64,000 nt of DNA from Paenibacillus harenae DSM 16969 (GCF_000422465.1 NZ_KE383845.1:108241-172240); one strand, 5' to 3'. Positions 24,421 through 33,531 are shown, numbered from the stretch's first letter. Made by a program: numbers and translations. The notes: a model not told the origin generated them from the letters alone.

Positions 24421-25266
24421 TTGCGATCTATGCCAATGACGATTAGTATGTTTATCTCGATGATTACCGCGTCCTTCATGCTCGGGTGTACGCTTCCAAT
24501 CTCTGATACCTATCACGCCTCTCATTCAGCGGGCATAGGGGGCGGCGGGGCAGGACAAGTACTGATCAAACCTTCGTCGACAGCCAAAAGACACCGCGCG
24601 GAGAGTATGCCCTGGGTCAAGCTGCATAAGCAATATCCGAGTACGTTTCTTACGAATGGCCCGCGCAGCGCCAAGCTGGTTGCTTTAACGTTTGATGACG
24701 CTCCCGACCCGAGATTCACGCCCGCTATTCTGGATATCTTGGCTAAAAACGACGTATGCGCCACTTTCTTTGTCGTTGGCGCCCGCGCATCGAAGCATCC
24801 CGCCATCGTGAAGCGAATTCATCAAGAAGGACATATTATCGGCAACCATTCCTATAACCACGCGGTTTTGTCCAAGCTCAGCCTTACGGATTACAGCAAG
24901 CAAATATGGCGCACGGACGCCGTCATCCGCAATATCGTCGGATATTCGCCTCATTTTATACGACCGCCATATGGCGAGCTTCTGCCGCAGCAGGTGAAAT
25001 GGAGCAAGCAATTCGGCTTTACCATCGTCAATTGGGATGTCGATTCCGTTGATTGGAAGAACAATCCGAACAGCGCCAGTATTATCAAGAACATCCGCAG
25101 AACGCTCCAGCCCGGCTCGATTATCCTTCAGCACGCCGGAGGCGGCTACGGGCAGGATTTATCCGGCACGATTCATGCGCTGCCATGGCTCATACAGCTG
25201 CTTCGCAGCAAAGGCTACGAGCTTGTCACAATCCCGGAGCTCCTCAGTCAGCCTGCATCCCGTTAA
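24421..25266 (+). CDS. Polysaccharide deacetylase (NodB family)
   Basis: About 281 residues, extracellular: a hydrophobic N-terminus with MLGC (possible lipobox) is followed by the NodB domain. Motifs: TFDDAPDP (catalytic and metal Asp), HSYNHAVLSK (HxxxH metal site), RPPYGE, and LQHAGGG. CE4 enzymes remove acetyl groups from peptidoglycan or chitin-like glycans. The start may be TTG 24421 (AAGGA 4-5 bases upstream) or ATG 24430. A terminator hairpin follows. Confidence 0.88.
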   Translation: MRSMPMTISMFISMITASFMLGCTLPISDTYHASHSAGIGGGGAGQVLIKPSSTAKRHRAESMPWVKLHKQYPSTFLTNGPRSAKLVALTFDDAPDPRFTPAILDILAKNDVCATFFVVGARASKHPAIVKRIHQEGHIIGNHSYNHAVLSKLSLTDYSKQIWRTDAVIRNIVGYSPHFIRPPYGELLPQQVKWSKQFGFTIVNWDVDSVDWKNNPNSASIIKNIRRTLQPGSIILQHAGGGYGQDLSGTIHALPWLIQLLRSKGYELVTIPELLSQPASR

Positions 25267-25276
25267 AGCGTAAAAT

Positions 25277-25321
25277 AAAAGACCGGTTAACCGCATGCTG
25301 CATGAGGTTAACCGGTCTTTC
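25277..25321. terminator. Bidirectional terminator between the deacetylase and LysM-3D genes
   Basis: AAAGACCGGTTAACC (from 25278) and GGTTAACCGGTCTTT (to 25320) form a perfect 15-bp stem around a 13-base loop; A and T flanks serve both directions of the convergent pair. Confidence 0.92.
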
Positions 25322-25328
25322 CATTTCA

Positions 25329-25976
25329 TTATTTCAACACATATACCTTTACCTTTTGAATGCCGAATGCCTTGGCGCTGCTGGAGCTACCCGGGACAAA
25401 AATATCGATGCGGTTTCCTTTAATTGAACCCCCCACATCCGTCGCCGTTGCAATCATTCCGCCCTTCGGCAAGCCATTGTAGTCATAGCCCGTTACATAG
25501 AGCTTCGTTCCCAGCGGGATCATCTTCGGATCAACGGCGACCGTGCCGACTTTCAGCTTATTGCCGAAGTAGTCCAATCCTGCCCAACCGCCATTCTCTG
25601 CTGCGGCAGCCGTATAGGCCGTTGCTTGTACTTGCAGCGTTTTCGTGAAAGCGTACTCCTTGCCATTCATGGCCGTTACGCTTTGCACGGCTGTCGTCGT
25701 CTTTAATGCTTGAGACGATTCGGCTTGTGTTTGAGAAGCCGGCTTGTCTTCGGTCGCAGGAATGGAAATTTTTAAGCCGTCATATATATTAAGGGGATTT
25801 ATTGTCGGATTCGCCTTCAACAATACATCTAGCGGTACGTTATATTGCTTGGATAGCTTCCAGAATGTATCATTGTCATTCGCTGTATGTGTTTTTGACG
25901 CCGCGTCAATCGTTCCTGCCGCCATCATGACGGATAGTCCGATTAACGTTGCCGCTAACGTGCTTTTCTTGAGCAT
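25329..25976 (-). CDS. LysM and 3D-domain cell-wall protein
   Basis: 215 residues, secreted. A signal peptide (to about AGTIDAA) precedes one LysM domain (about residues 29-73, TANDNDTFWKLSKQYNVPLDVLLKANP) that binds peptidoglycan. The C-terminal 3D domain contains VQATAYTA, AVDPKMIPLGTKLYV, ATDVGGSIKGNRIDIF, the Asp-rich double-psi barrel of YocH/YabE-type lytic enzymes. It probably acts as a muralytic transglycosylase. The leader at 25977-26101 contains two hairpins. Confidence 0.9.
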   Translation of the reverse strand: MLKKSTLAATLIGLSVMMAAGTIDAASKTHTANDNDTFWKLSKQYNVPLDVLLKANPTINPLNIYDGLKISIPATEDKPASQTQAESSQALKTTTAVQSVTAMNGKEYAFTKTLQVQATAYTAAAAENGGWAGLDYFGNKLKVGTVAVDPKMIPLGTKLYVTGYDYNGLPKGGMIATATDVGGSIKGNRIDIFVPGSSSSAKAFGIQKVKVYVLK

Positions 25977-25987
25977 GGGGTAAATAT

Positions 25988-26075
25988 CCTCCTGAGCGCT
26001 TCCGAAGTTTCACAACTTCAGCCGCGTTAATTAAAGCGTTAAGGACGCGAATATGCGCCCTTAACGTCCGGTAAG
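25988..26075 (-). other. Two hairpins in the leader between the CAP and LysM-3D genes
   Basis: Hairpin 1 (about 26038-26070): CGTTAAGGACGCG against GCGCCCTTAACG. Hairpin 2 (about 25996-26016): GAAGTT-GTGA-AACTTC, close to the ribosome site of the LysM-3D gene. Hairpin 1 may terminate the CAP gene, but its T-run is poor (CTTTAATTAA), so a leader function for the downstream gene is possible. Confidence 0.4.
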
Positions 26076-26101
26076 TCTTTTTTCACATTCATAAGGCAAG
26101 A

Positions 26102-26914
26102 TTAGCCGATAAACATTTGAACCCATTCGCCGTTCACGTAGCCAACGCCGATTTTCGTGAAGTTACCGCTCAAGATGTTCGCGCGGTGGCCTGAGCTGTT
26201 CATCCAAGCGTTCATCACTTCTTGAGGCGTTCTTTGGCCCGAAGCGATATTTTCGCCTGCATAGGAGTAAGTTACGCCGAATTGACGCATCATATCAAAT
26301 GGCGAGCCGTAAGTCGGCGAAGTATGGCTGAAGTAATTGTTTACGTCCATGTCTCTTGCTTTCTCGGTCGCTACCTTTGTAAGAAGCGAATCGCTCTTCA
26401 AAGCGGACAAGCCTGCTTTGGCGCGCTCTTGGTTAACGAGATCGATGACTTGCGTTTGGAAAGCGCTTTGGTTCGAAGTGCCGGTGCTTGGAGCGGTCGT
26501 ACCCGTACCCGGATTGCTTGGCGCAGGTGTTGCCGGTTTGCTTGGCGCAGGTGTTACAGGATTGCTCGGTGCCGGTGTTACCGGTTTGCTTGGTGCAGGT
26601 GTTACAGGATTGCTCGGTGCCGGTGTTACCGGATTGCTCGGTGCTGGCGTTACCGGCTTAGTTGTGCCCGTGCCCGGCTGCGTTACTGTGCCAGGAAAAC
26701 AATTGGTGCCGCCGCCGAAATTGATTTTGCTCAAGTCGATACCGTATTTAGCGGCAATCTGGTTAACTAGATCTTGATTTAGCGTATAATATTGAACAGT
26801 GGAGTTCGTTTTCACAGCAGGTGCCGCACCTGCCGTTGGAGCCGTAAGACCAGCGCCGATAACCGTTGCTGCGATTAGACTGGCGACACCTACACGTATT
26901 GGTTGCATCTTCAT
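26102..26914 (-). CDS. Secreted CAP-domain (YkwD-like) protein with Pro-rich repeats
   Basis: 270 residues. Signal peptide ending AGAAPA, a short region with one Cys (GGTNCFPG), then an 8-residue Pro-rich repeat (variants of NPVTPAPS) about six times (residues about 85-135), and a C-terminal CAP/SCP domain (QVIDLVNQERAKAGL, YSYAGENIASGQ, WMNSSGHRANIL, IGVGY) like Bacillus YkwD. CAP proteins of this type are extracellular; their activity in bacteria is not established. GGAGGATG precedes the ATG region. Confidence 0.9.
   Translation of the reverse strand: MKMQPIRVGVASLIAATVIGAGLTAPTAGAAPAVKTNSTVQYYTLNQDLVNQIAAKYGIDLSKINFGGGTNCFPGTVTQPGTGTTKPVTPAPSNPVTPAPSNPVTPAPSKPVTPAPSNPVTPAPSKPATPAPSNPGTGTTAPSTGTSNQSAFQTQVIDLVNQERAKAGLSALKSDSLLTKVATEKARDMDVNNYFSHTSPTYGSPFDMMRQFGVTYSYAGENIASGQRTPQEVMNAWMNSSGHRANILSGNFTKIGVGYVNGEWVQMFIG
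26515..26660 (-). repeat. 24-base tandem repeats coding the Pro-rich linker
   Basis: Six imperfect copies of a 24-base unit (core GGTGCCGGTGTTACC) run in tandem inside the CAP gene. They encode the octapeptide linker; the copies alternate between two versions (Asn or Lys after Ser), so the array has probably expanded in double units. Confidence 0.85.
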
Positions 26915-27136
26915 GAATTCATCCTCCTGGATAATAAGTTTTCTTAAAACGTCTTGCAGCCGCTGAATATTATGGGCAGCGAAGCCGTTTTATTGGGGCG
27001 TCATCTCTCCGACGCCACTTATCTTACCATGGGGTTATAGGTGATTCATGACACAAAAATTCCCAATACGCCGGAAATCGCCCGCAAGACAGCATGACTG
27101 CTGCTTTATTAGAATCTGTTAATCATGCATAAACAC

Positions 27137-28087
27137 TCAATTTATGCCTGCTCTTATATTACCCGAGCCTGACTCAAGCGTGATTTTCATCTGTCCGCTT
27201 CCAATCGTTCCGCTAAGCATTTCCTCGCTCTCGATGTTAGCTGCAATCCCGCTCCAATCTATATTCAAGTTTCCGGATTTGGTCTTGAAATGAACGGCAG
27301 CGGAAGCAGGCTCCTTCGCCGTATCAAGACGAACATTGCCGTTGCTTGACTTCAGACTCACATCGTGCAGCAGTTCTTCGGTTTCAACCTGAATGTCTCC
27401 GTTTGCCGTCTCCCCATCGATCCGGCCCGTTCCATCTTCAAGCGAAATATCGCCTGATACGTTTCGAATCGTAAGCTGGTCTACCGTATAATCCTCCATT
27501 TTCAAATCTCCGGATTTCAATTGGATCGATACCTCCCCGGCAGTCAGCTCCTCCATAGCCATATTTCCTGATCTGGATTCCATAACGCCCTCTTTAAGCT
27601 CGAGAAGCTCCATTTCCAAATTTCCGCTGCCCGTTTCGAAGCTGCCTTTCGTCGCCTTCATCCGTTCGATGTCAATATTGCCGGAAATGGTTTTAACGGC
27701 GACCGAATCCCATAATCGATCCGGCAGCTCGACGACTAAATCAACGCTCATGAAATTAAAGCCAATCGAGAACGTATCCTCATAAGTGCTTTCAATGTAT
27801 GCCGTATCTCCTTTTGCGTCAGCTTTAAGGGTGAAATTATTTAAATATTTTCGGCTGGCTCTGCCGTCCAGCCTTACCTCTATATTCTCGGAAGTGCCGC
27901 GGACTACTTCGATATTCATCGTATTCGAATCGATCTGCACATTACGGATAGACTCTGCTTCGATCGTTTTCTCCGTCAGAACCGGCTCCGTCCCGAATGA
28001 CCGGATATCCTTCCAGTCAAAATACAGCACGCAGCCCGCAATTCCGGCTCCCAGCATAATCAGCGCAATCGCTATTGCCTTTTTCAC
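27137..28087 (-). CDS. DUF4097 adhesin-like repeat protein, membrane anchored
   Basis: 316 residues with one N-terminal membrane anchor (about 4-24) and an external domain built of repeated short beta-strands (GSGNLEM, SRSGNMAMEEL, KSGDLKME, VSGDISLE, NGDIQVET, KSGNLNID), the beta-solenoid of DUF4097/YvlB proteins. It is the third gene of an operon with PadR and DUF1700 genes and overlaps the upstream stop codon by 4 bases. Such sets belong to envelope-stress or bacteriocin responses in other Bacillota; here that is only by analogy. Confidence 0.85.
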   Translation of the reverse strand: MKKAIAIALIMLGAGIAGCVLYFDWKDIRSFGTEPVLTEKTIEAESIRNVQIDSNTMNIEVVRGTSENIEVRLDGRASRKYLNNFTLKADAKGDTAYIESTYEDTFSIGFNFMSVDLVVELPDRLWDSVAVKTISGNIDIERMKATKGSFETGSGNLEMELLELKEGVMESRSGNMAMEELTAGEVSIQLKSGDLKMEDYTVDQLTIRNVSGDISLEDGTGRIDGETANGDIQVETEELLHDVSLKSSNGNVRLDTAKEPASAAVHFKTKSGNLNIDWSGIAANIESEEMLSGTIGSGQMKITLESGSGNIRAGIN

Positions 28088-28641
28088 TTTGATTTCCCCC
28101 TAATAACCCGAGTATTGAATTTTAAATATTGAAGCGTCCAGGCAAAAAATTTCTTCGTCAGCACATTCATCCCCACCCCGAGCAAAATAGACAACGAGCA
28201 GCAAATGAGGCCGAGCGAGAATGCCTGCCCTAACGTGAAAGTACCTATCCATACGCTTTCGACGATCGTTCCGATTCCCGCAATCGCGAAGGCGGCCGCA
28301 GAAACCCATAAAGCTAAGATGACTGCCGCGACAGCGATATACGGCCCAATTACAAATATTAAATTGAATAAGCCCATGCCAAACGTTGCGAAGACGGCAC
28401 GAGAAAGCCCGCCAAAGCTGTTGCTCGACTCGGCCTGAACAACCCGGTAGCTGAGCAGCAGCTCGTTTGCGATCTGCCTGGGATCGCCAAGCTCCTTCGC
28501 CGCTTCCTCTTCGCTCTGCCCGTTCTGGGCCGCCATCTCGAAGTGCATGTAATAATCGTACAGCCATTCTCTGCGCTGCTCCTCAGGAATCGCTTGCAGC
28601 AGCCTTTCCAGCTCCAGCATGTAACCGTCTCTCGTCCTCAT
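28084..28641 (-). CDS. DUF1700/HAAS-domain membrane protein
   Basis: 185 residues. The N-terminal 75 residues are a soluble helical HAAS domain (LERLLQAIPEEQRREWLYDYYMHFEMAAQNGQ); four hydrophobic spans follow. The family is almost always encoded with a PadR repressor and a DUF4097 protein, exactly as here, with 4-base overlaps on both sides (28084-28087 and 28638-28641). Function unknown; presumably a membrane partner of the DUF4097 protein. Confidence 0.88.
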   Translation of the reverse strand: MRTRDGYMLELERLLQAIPEEQRREWLYDYYMHFEMAAQNGQSEEEAAKELGDPRQIANELLLSYRVVQAESSNSFGGLSRAVFATFGMGLFNLIFVIGPYIAVAAVILALWVSAAAFAIAGIGTIVESVWIGTFTLGQAFSLGLICCSLSILLGVGMNVLTKKFFAWTLQYLKFNTRVIRGKSK

Positions 28642-28958
28642 GGTCGTATCCCTTCCTCTACTATTTCATTAACTGCCTTCGTGAACGCATTCCATTCCGC
28701 TACAAGCGTACGCATGTGCTTCCAGCCATCCGGCGTCAGCTGATAATATTTGCGGGGTGGCCCCTCGGTTGATTCCTTCAAATAGGTGGAAAAATAACCC
28801 TCCTGCGTAAGCCGGTTCAAGAGCGGATATACGCTGCCGACCGCAACCTCGAACTTCTCCGAAATTTTCACCGCCAGCTCATAGCCATACCGGTCGCCGC
28901 TTGTAGCAAGGACCAGCACGCATATTTCAAGCACGCCCTTCTTAAATTGGATGTTCAT
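28638..28958 (-). CDS. PadR-family transcriptional regulator
   Basis: About 106 residues. A winged helix domain: KKGVLEICVLVLATSGDRYGYELAVKISEKFEVAVGSVYPLLNRLTQEGYFSTY, followed by the beta wing PPRKYYQLTPDGWKHM and a short helix. It probably represses its own operon. ATG 28958 has AAAGGAGG 7 bases upstream; the in-frame start at 28982 lacks a site. Confidence 0.92.
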   Translation of the reverse strand: MNIQFKKGVLEICVLVLATSGDRYGYELAVKISEKFEVAVGSVYPLLNRLTQEGYFSTYLKESTEGPPRKYYQLTPDGWKHMRTLVAEWNAFTKAVNEIVEEGIRP

Positions 28959-29091
28959 TCGACGTCCTCCTTTGTATGCCAATTCCCTATGAAGCAGTAA
29001 ACACTATTCATCAATATGCAATAGCGGGTTATAGCATCCCTGCCAACAAACGTAATTTACCATATGCTATTCTACATTACAAGATACTGTG

Positions 29092-29141
29092 CAAAAAATA
29101 ATACCTCCGACTGTTCGGCTTCCGCCTGCAGTCGGAGGTAT
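29092..29141 (-). terminator. Terminator of the isomerase-oxidoreductase operon
   Basis: ATACCTCCGACTG (29101-29113) and CAGTCGGAGGTAT (29129-29141) form a 13-bp perfect stem; on the minus strand TATTTTTTGC follows. Confidence 0.93.
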
Positions 29142-29151
29142 ATGGAAAAAA

Positions 29152-30171
29152 TTAGCTTACGCTTACGAATTTGCCTGTCGCTTGCGATTCAAACGCGCAC
29201 AAAATGACCTTCAAGGAAGCGCGTCCGTCCTCGCCGCTGACAGCCGGCGTCGTGTTCGTCAGAATGCTCTCGAGGAACGCGTTAACAACGCCGCTTGTTT
29301 CCTGCTTGTCATTCGTCGAGATTGCGCCAACCTTGTACTTCTCAACCGTTCCGTTGCAAAGTTCTACGATAACCTGATCGTCAGGATGCGTGCCGATTTT
29401 CATAACGCCGTTCTCGCACCACAGAATCGTGCTGTTGTCTTCGCCTTTGTAATACGTCCAGCTTGCAACAAGCGTGCCGATCGCGCCGCTCTTCATGCGC
29501 AGCAAACAGGACGAGTTATCGTCAACATCCGTTTTCTTATCAAGCGTGCCGACGAAACCGGCTACTTCGGACACTTCATCATCCAGCATCCAGCGAATCA
29601 GATCCGACTTGTGAACGCCCAGATCGCCCATCGCGCCCATAATCGCTTCCGGCTTGCGGAAGAACCAGCTGTTAGCGCCGTCTATGCTCCAGCCGTCCGG
29701 ACCCGGGTGGCCGAAGGAAGTGCGGAACGTCAGCACGCGGCCGAGCACGCCCGATTGCAAAATTTGTTTGGCCTTCACATGCGGCGGCATGAAGCGTTGG
29801 TTATGACCGACCATCAGATGAACGCCGTTTTTCTTGGCGGCTGCAATCATAGCTTCCGCTTCTTCATCCGTAACCGCCATCGGCTTCTCAACGAGCACAT
29901 GCGCCCCTGCGTTAGCTGCTGCGATGGACATCGGAGCGTGAAGCGCGTTAGGCGTACATACGCTGACTGCATCCGGCTTCACTTCTGCGAGCATCGTTTC
30001 ATAGTCGGCAAACGCTTTGCCGCCATGCAGATTCGCATAGTGCTCGGCGCGCTCGATAATCGGATCGACGAATGCAACGAACTCGACATTCTCATGAGCC
30101 GCGTATTCCGGGATATGGCGGTATTTTGAGATAGATCCGCAGCCAATGACTGCAACGCGTACTTTGGACAT
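29152..30171 (-). CDS. Gfo/Idh/MocA-family oxidoreductase
   Basis: 339 residues, cytosolic NAD(P)-dependent dehydrogenase of sugars or inositols. The Rossmann motif is VAVIGCGSISKYRHIPEY (GxGxxx) at residues 5-22; the catalytic EKPMAVT (Lys of EKP) is at about 94-100; GDLGVHKSDLIRWML carries the conserved His. It starts 33 bases after the isomerase stop codon, so both enzymes probably act on the same sugar or cyclitol. Substrate not determinable. Confidence 0.92.
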   Translation of the reverse strand: MSKVRVAVIGCGSISKYRHIPEYAAHENVEFVAFVDPIIERAEHYANLHGGKAFADYETMLAEVKPDAVSVCTPNALHAPMSIAAANAGAHVLVEKPMAVTDEEAEAMIAAAKKNGVHLMVGHNQRFMPPHVKAKQILQSGVLGRVLTFRTSFGHPGPDGWSIDGANSWFFRKPEAIMGAMGDLGVHKSDLIRWMLDDEVSEVAGFVGTLDKKTDVDDNSSCLLRMKSGAIGTLVASWTYYKGEDNSTILWCENGVMKIGTHPDDQVIVELCNGTVEKYKVGAISTNDKQETSGVVNAFLESILTNTTPAVSGEDGRASLKVILCAFESQATGKFVSVS

Positions 30172-30204
30172 GATTTATTTTCCCCTGCCTTTTCTAATTT
30201 CGTA

Positions 30205-30975
30205 TTATTTGTTCAAGTAGTTCGCTTTCATCCATTCCATGCTTTCAGCAACGGCTTCAAGCGGCGGATTCGCACATACGTCCTGCTCAACGATCAGCCA
30301 TTCAACCGAAGCCTTGGATGCCGCGTCAATGATCGGAAGCAGCGGCAGATCGCCGCGGCCAAGCTCGACCGTATCGATTTGCCGGCCTTTCTCGCCCGAG
30401 CGGAAATCCTTCAAGTGAAGGAGAGGCAGACGGCCGGCATACTTCGCGATATAAGCAAGCGGATCAACGCCGGAATATTGAACCCAGCCGATGTCCATCT
30501 CAACCTGCAAATATTGCGGATCAATGCGCTCGTATAAGGCGTCGAATACGATTTTTCCGTCGATTTCGACTTCGAATTCAAAATCATGGTTATGATAAGC
30601 GAATGTAATTCCCGCTTCCCGGAAACGCTTTCCATACTCTTCGAATTTCGTAATATGCCCGCGCCATGCATCGGTATCCCGAGCTTCTACCGGAAGCCAA
30701 GGGCATATCGCATATTTCGCGCCGATCGTCTGAAGATAAGCAATTTCCTCATCCAAACGTTCTTCAAGCAGATGCAAGCCGATATGGCTGCCAATCGCTT
30801 TCAGGTTCAGCTCCTGCAGCAGATCGCGCATGTCTTCGGCCTTGATGTCGCCATAACCGGCAAACTCTACGCCCTCGTATCCCATTGCCGCAACTTTGCG
30901 AAGCGTGCCTTCGAAATCTGCCGCAGTAGCATCCCGAAGCGTGTACAATTGCAAACCAACCGCCATTCGTGTCAT
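30205..30975 (-). CDS. Sugar phosphate isomerase/epimerase (xylose isomerase-like TIM barrel)
   Basis: About 256 residues of the AP_endonuc_2/IolE-like family. Starts MTRMAVGLQLYTLRD; metal-site residues include Glu/His in YEGVEFAGYG, IGSHIGLH, FAYHNHDFEFE, QVEMDIGWVQYSG and LHLKDF...LIVEQD. It interconverts keto and aldo sugars or dehydrates inosose-like compounds. The ATG at 30975 follows AAGGAG by 10 bases; an upstream in-frame start at 31077 would add 34 atypical residues. First gene of the operon with the Gfo/Idh oxidoreductase. Confidence 0.9.
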   Translation of the reverse strand: MTRMAVGLQLYTLRDATAADFEGTLRKVAAMGYEGVEFAGYGDIKAEDMRDLLQELNLKAIGSHIGLHLLEERLDEEIAYLQTIGAKYAICPWLPVEARDTDAWRGHITKFEEYGKRFREAGITFAYHNHDFEFEVEIDGKIVFDALYERIDPQYLQVEMDIGWVQYSGVDPLAYIAKYAGRLPLLHLKDFRSGEKGRQIDTVELGRGDLPLLPIIDAASKASVEWLIVEQDVCANPPLEAVAESMEWMKANYLNK

Positions 30976-31116
30976 GTGCGCCGCACTCCTTATATTTTTG
31001 ATAGGGTGTATTTGATTTTGCTTTCCGTTTTCATTATATCGACAGTAATGAATGAAAAACAGTTGTCTTATTAGCATTTTCTTATGCGATTTTGGTCAAA
31101 GCTTGTTTAATTTGTA

Positions 31117-31172
31117 AATGGAAAGAGCGGCAGCTCTGCCAGCGCCTATGCAAGGCCGTGACAGAGCTGCTG
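31117..31172 (-). terminator. Terminator of the alpha-xylosidase gene
   Basis: A long interrupted stem: AGCGGCAGCTCTGCCAGCGCC (21 bases at 31126-31146, here split as AGCGGCAGCTCTG and CCAGCGCC) pairs with GGCCGTGACAGAGCTGCTGC. On the minus strand CTTTCCATTT follows, a weak T-tract. Confidence 0.65.
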
Positions 31173-31177
31173 CGCCG

Positions 31178-33499
31178 TTAAGAAATATGAATCGTAAATT
31201 CGACTTGCTTGGAGCCTGCGGATACCTGAATATTGCCGTTAACGACCTCGATGCCGCCTTCAACCGAGACGATGCCGCCCATTCCTTTCAACCCGAAAGT
31301 GAATGGCTTGCCGCTTCCGTTAACTTTAACGCTGACGGTTCTGTCTTGACGGGTCGCGGAAACGGTCATTTCCGTCCTGCCCTTCATGTCGCGGACTTTC
31401 GTTTCGGCCGTGCGGCCGTCCTCCAGATTGTGCAGCTCAAGCGTTACGCCGTCCGCGTAATCATAATCGGGACGAACATCGTTCGCTCCAAGCGCGATAA
31501 TCGAATTCGGACGAACGAACAGCGGCAGACTGAAGAAATCATAGTTTTCTTTGCGCCACGAGCCGCCCTCCACGACTTCGCCGGACAGCAGATGCGTCCA
31601 CTTTCCAGCCGGCAAGTAATACGTTACGTTGCCCTGTTCGTTAAAGATCGGCGCAACGAGGATCGAATCGCCCAGCATGTATTGCCGGTCAAGAATTTCA
31701 CTGGTTGGATCCTCCGGAAATTCAAGCACCATGGCACGCATGGAAGGCAAGCCGAGCTCAGTCGCTTGTACGGCTGTGTTGAACAGGTAAGGCATAATGC
31801 GGCATTTCAGCTTCGTGAAGAAGCGCGTTACGTCAACAGCCTCCGTATCGTATGCCCAAGGCACCCGGTACGATTTGCTTCCGTGCAGGCGGCTGTGGCT
31901 GGACAGCAAGCCGAAGGCTAACCAGCGTTTGAACACATGCACCGGAGCCGTATTCTCGAAACCGCCGATGTCATGGCTCCAGAAGCCGAAGCCGGAGATG
32001 CCGAGCGACAAGCCGCCGCGAAGGCTTTCCGCCATCGACTCATAGTCCGCATAGCAATCTCCGCCCCAGTGAACCGGGAATTTCTGGCCGCCGGCCGTTG
32101 CAGAGCGCGCGAACAAGGCCGCTTCGTTCTTGCCAAGCTTCTCTTCAAGCACCTCGAATACGACTTTATTATAGAGCTGCGTATAGTAGTTGTGCATTTT
32201 GACCGGATCGGAGCCGTCGTAATAAGCGACATCGGTCGGAATGCGCTCGCCGAAATCGGTCTTGAAGCTGTCCACGCCCATATCCACTAGCTCGCGCAGG
32301 TAGCTTGCGTACCATTCGCAGGCGGCAGGGTTCGTGAAATCGACAAGCGCCATGCCCGGCTGCCAGAGATCCCATTGCCATACGTCGCCGCTTGGCTTCT
32401 TCACGAGGAAACCGTTCTGCTTGCCTTCCTCGAACAAGCGGGAGCGCTGCGCGATGTATGGATTAATCCATACGCAAATCTTCAGCCCTTTCTCCTTCAA
32501 GCGAGTCAGCATGCCGACCGGATCCGGGAATACGCGCTCATCCCATTTGAAGTCCGTCCAATGGAACTCGCGCATCCAGAAGCAGTCGAAGTGGAAGACG
32601 TGAAGCGGCAGGTCGCGTTCAGCCATGCCGTCAACGAAGGAATTAACGGTCGCTTCGTCATAGTTCGTCGTGAACGAGGTGGTCAGCCACAGGCCGAACG
32701 TCCACGCCGGCGGCAGGGACGGCTTTCCGGTCAAATCGGTGTAGCGGCCCAGCACTTCCTTCATGCTTGGACCGTCGATGACGAAGTATTCAAGCGATTC
32801 TCCGGCAACGCTGAATTGTACCTTCTTGACTTTCTCCGAGGCAATCTCGAACGACACAAGCTCCGGATGATTGACAAATACGCCGTAACCTTTGTTTGTA
32901 ATATAGAAAGGTATGTTTTTGTAAGACTGCTCCGAGCTCGTGCCGCCGTCCTTATTCCACAAATCTACGACCTGCCCGTTTCGTACGAACGGCGTGAAAC
33001 GCTCGCCCAGTCCGTACACCCACTCGCCGACGCCCACGTCCAGTTCTTCGCGCATGAACGTGTTGCCGTTATTTTCTTTAATATACGCCATCGATTTCTG
33101 CGTACTGCCCGTGATCCGTTCGCCGCCGCGGTAGAAATCAACCGCCCACTCCTGACCTTTGCGGATATGAACGCTTAGGCTTCCGCTGGTCAGCACCGCT
33201 TCATGCTCGTTTTCCTCGATGACGACATGATCGCCGGTTTGCGAAGAAAGCTCATAGGCCGGCCCGCGTTCAACAACGCCTGCGTGATGCACAAGTTTCA
33301 CACCGATAATGCCCGGAAGCGGGGAATGGAAATGCACCGTCAACAGCATCGTATCCAGCATGTTCGAACGCGTTACGATCGGACGCGGCGCCGCATATGC
33401 CGTGAGCTTGCCGTCCTTCTGCTCAAAGTCATGGGCTTGTACGGCTCCAAGTACGTTATATTCCTCACGAATGAGCCAGTTACCGTCAGTAAATTTCAT
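31178..33499 (-). CDS. yicI: Alpha-xylosidase, GH31 (YicI-type)
   Basis: About 773 residues, cytosolic. GH31 barrel with nucleophile Asp415 in KTDFGERIPTD and acid/base Asp481 in VHWGGDCYADYES, both at the expected positions for E. coli YicI (772 residues, Asp416 and Asp482). FGFWSHDIGGFENTAP and SSHSRLHGSKSYRVPW are further family marks. It releases alpha-xylose from isoprimeverose-type oligosaccharides of xyloglucan. ATG 33499 gives MKFTDGNW, preferred over TTG 33511. Divergent from an AraC-type regulator that probably controls it. Confidence 0.92.
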   Translation of the reverse strand: MKFTDGNWLIREEYNVLGAVQAHDFEQKDGKLTAYAAPRPIVTRSNMLDTMLLTVHFHSPLPGIIGVKLVHHAGVVERGPAYELSSQTGDHVVIEENEHEAVLTSGSLSVHIRKGQEWAVDFYRGGERITGSTQKSMAYIKENNGNTFMREELDVGVGEWVYGLGERFTPFVRNGQVVDLWNKDGGTSSEQSYKNIPFYITNKGYGVFVNHPELVSFEIASEKVKKVQFSVAGESLEYFVIDGPSMKEVLGRYTDLTGKPSLPPAWTFGLWLTTSFTTNYDEATVNSFVDGMAERDLPLHVFHFDCFWMREFHWTDFKWDERVFPDPVGMLTRLKEKGLKICVWINPYIAQRSRLFEEGKQNGFLVKKPSGDVWQWDLWQPGMALVDFTNPAACEWYASYLRELVDMGVDSFKTDFGERIPTDVAYYDGSDPVKMHNYYTQLYNKVVFEVLEEKLGKNEAALFARSATAGGQKFPVHWGGDCYADYESMAESLRGGLSLGISGFGFWSHDIGGFENTAPVHVFKRWLAFGLLSSHSRLHGSKSYRVPWAYDTEAVDVTRFFTKLKCRIMPYLFNTAVQATELGLPSMRAMVLEFPEDPTSEILDRQYMLGDSILVAPIFNEQGNVTYYLPAGKWTHLLSGEVVEGGSWRKENYDFFSLPLFVRPNSIIALGANDVRPDYDYADGVTLELHNLEDGRTAETKVRDMKGRTEMTVSATRQDRTVSVKVNGSGKPFTFGLKGMGGIVSVEGGIEVVNGNIQVSAGSKQVEFTIHIS

Positions 33500-33531
33500 G
33501 GACTGAACCAACCTTCCTGTTTTAATTTATT

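Noticed and set aside
26955-27020. c-di-AMP (ydaO) riboswitch before the CAP gene
   Set aside because: The family is common before wall genes, but the conserved core sequences could not be found by eye.
29089-30129. Plus-strand open frame of 346 codons opposite the Gfo/Idh gene
   Set aside because: Arg/His/Val-rich shadow of a clear oxidoreductase; it also runs through that gene's terminator.
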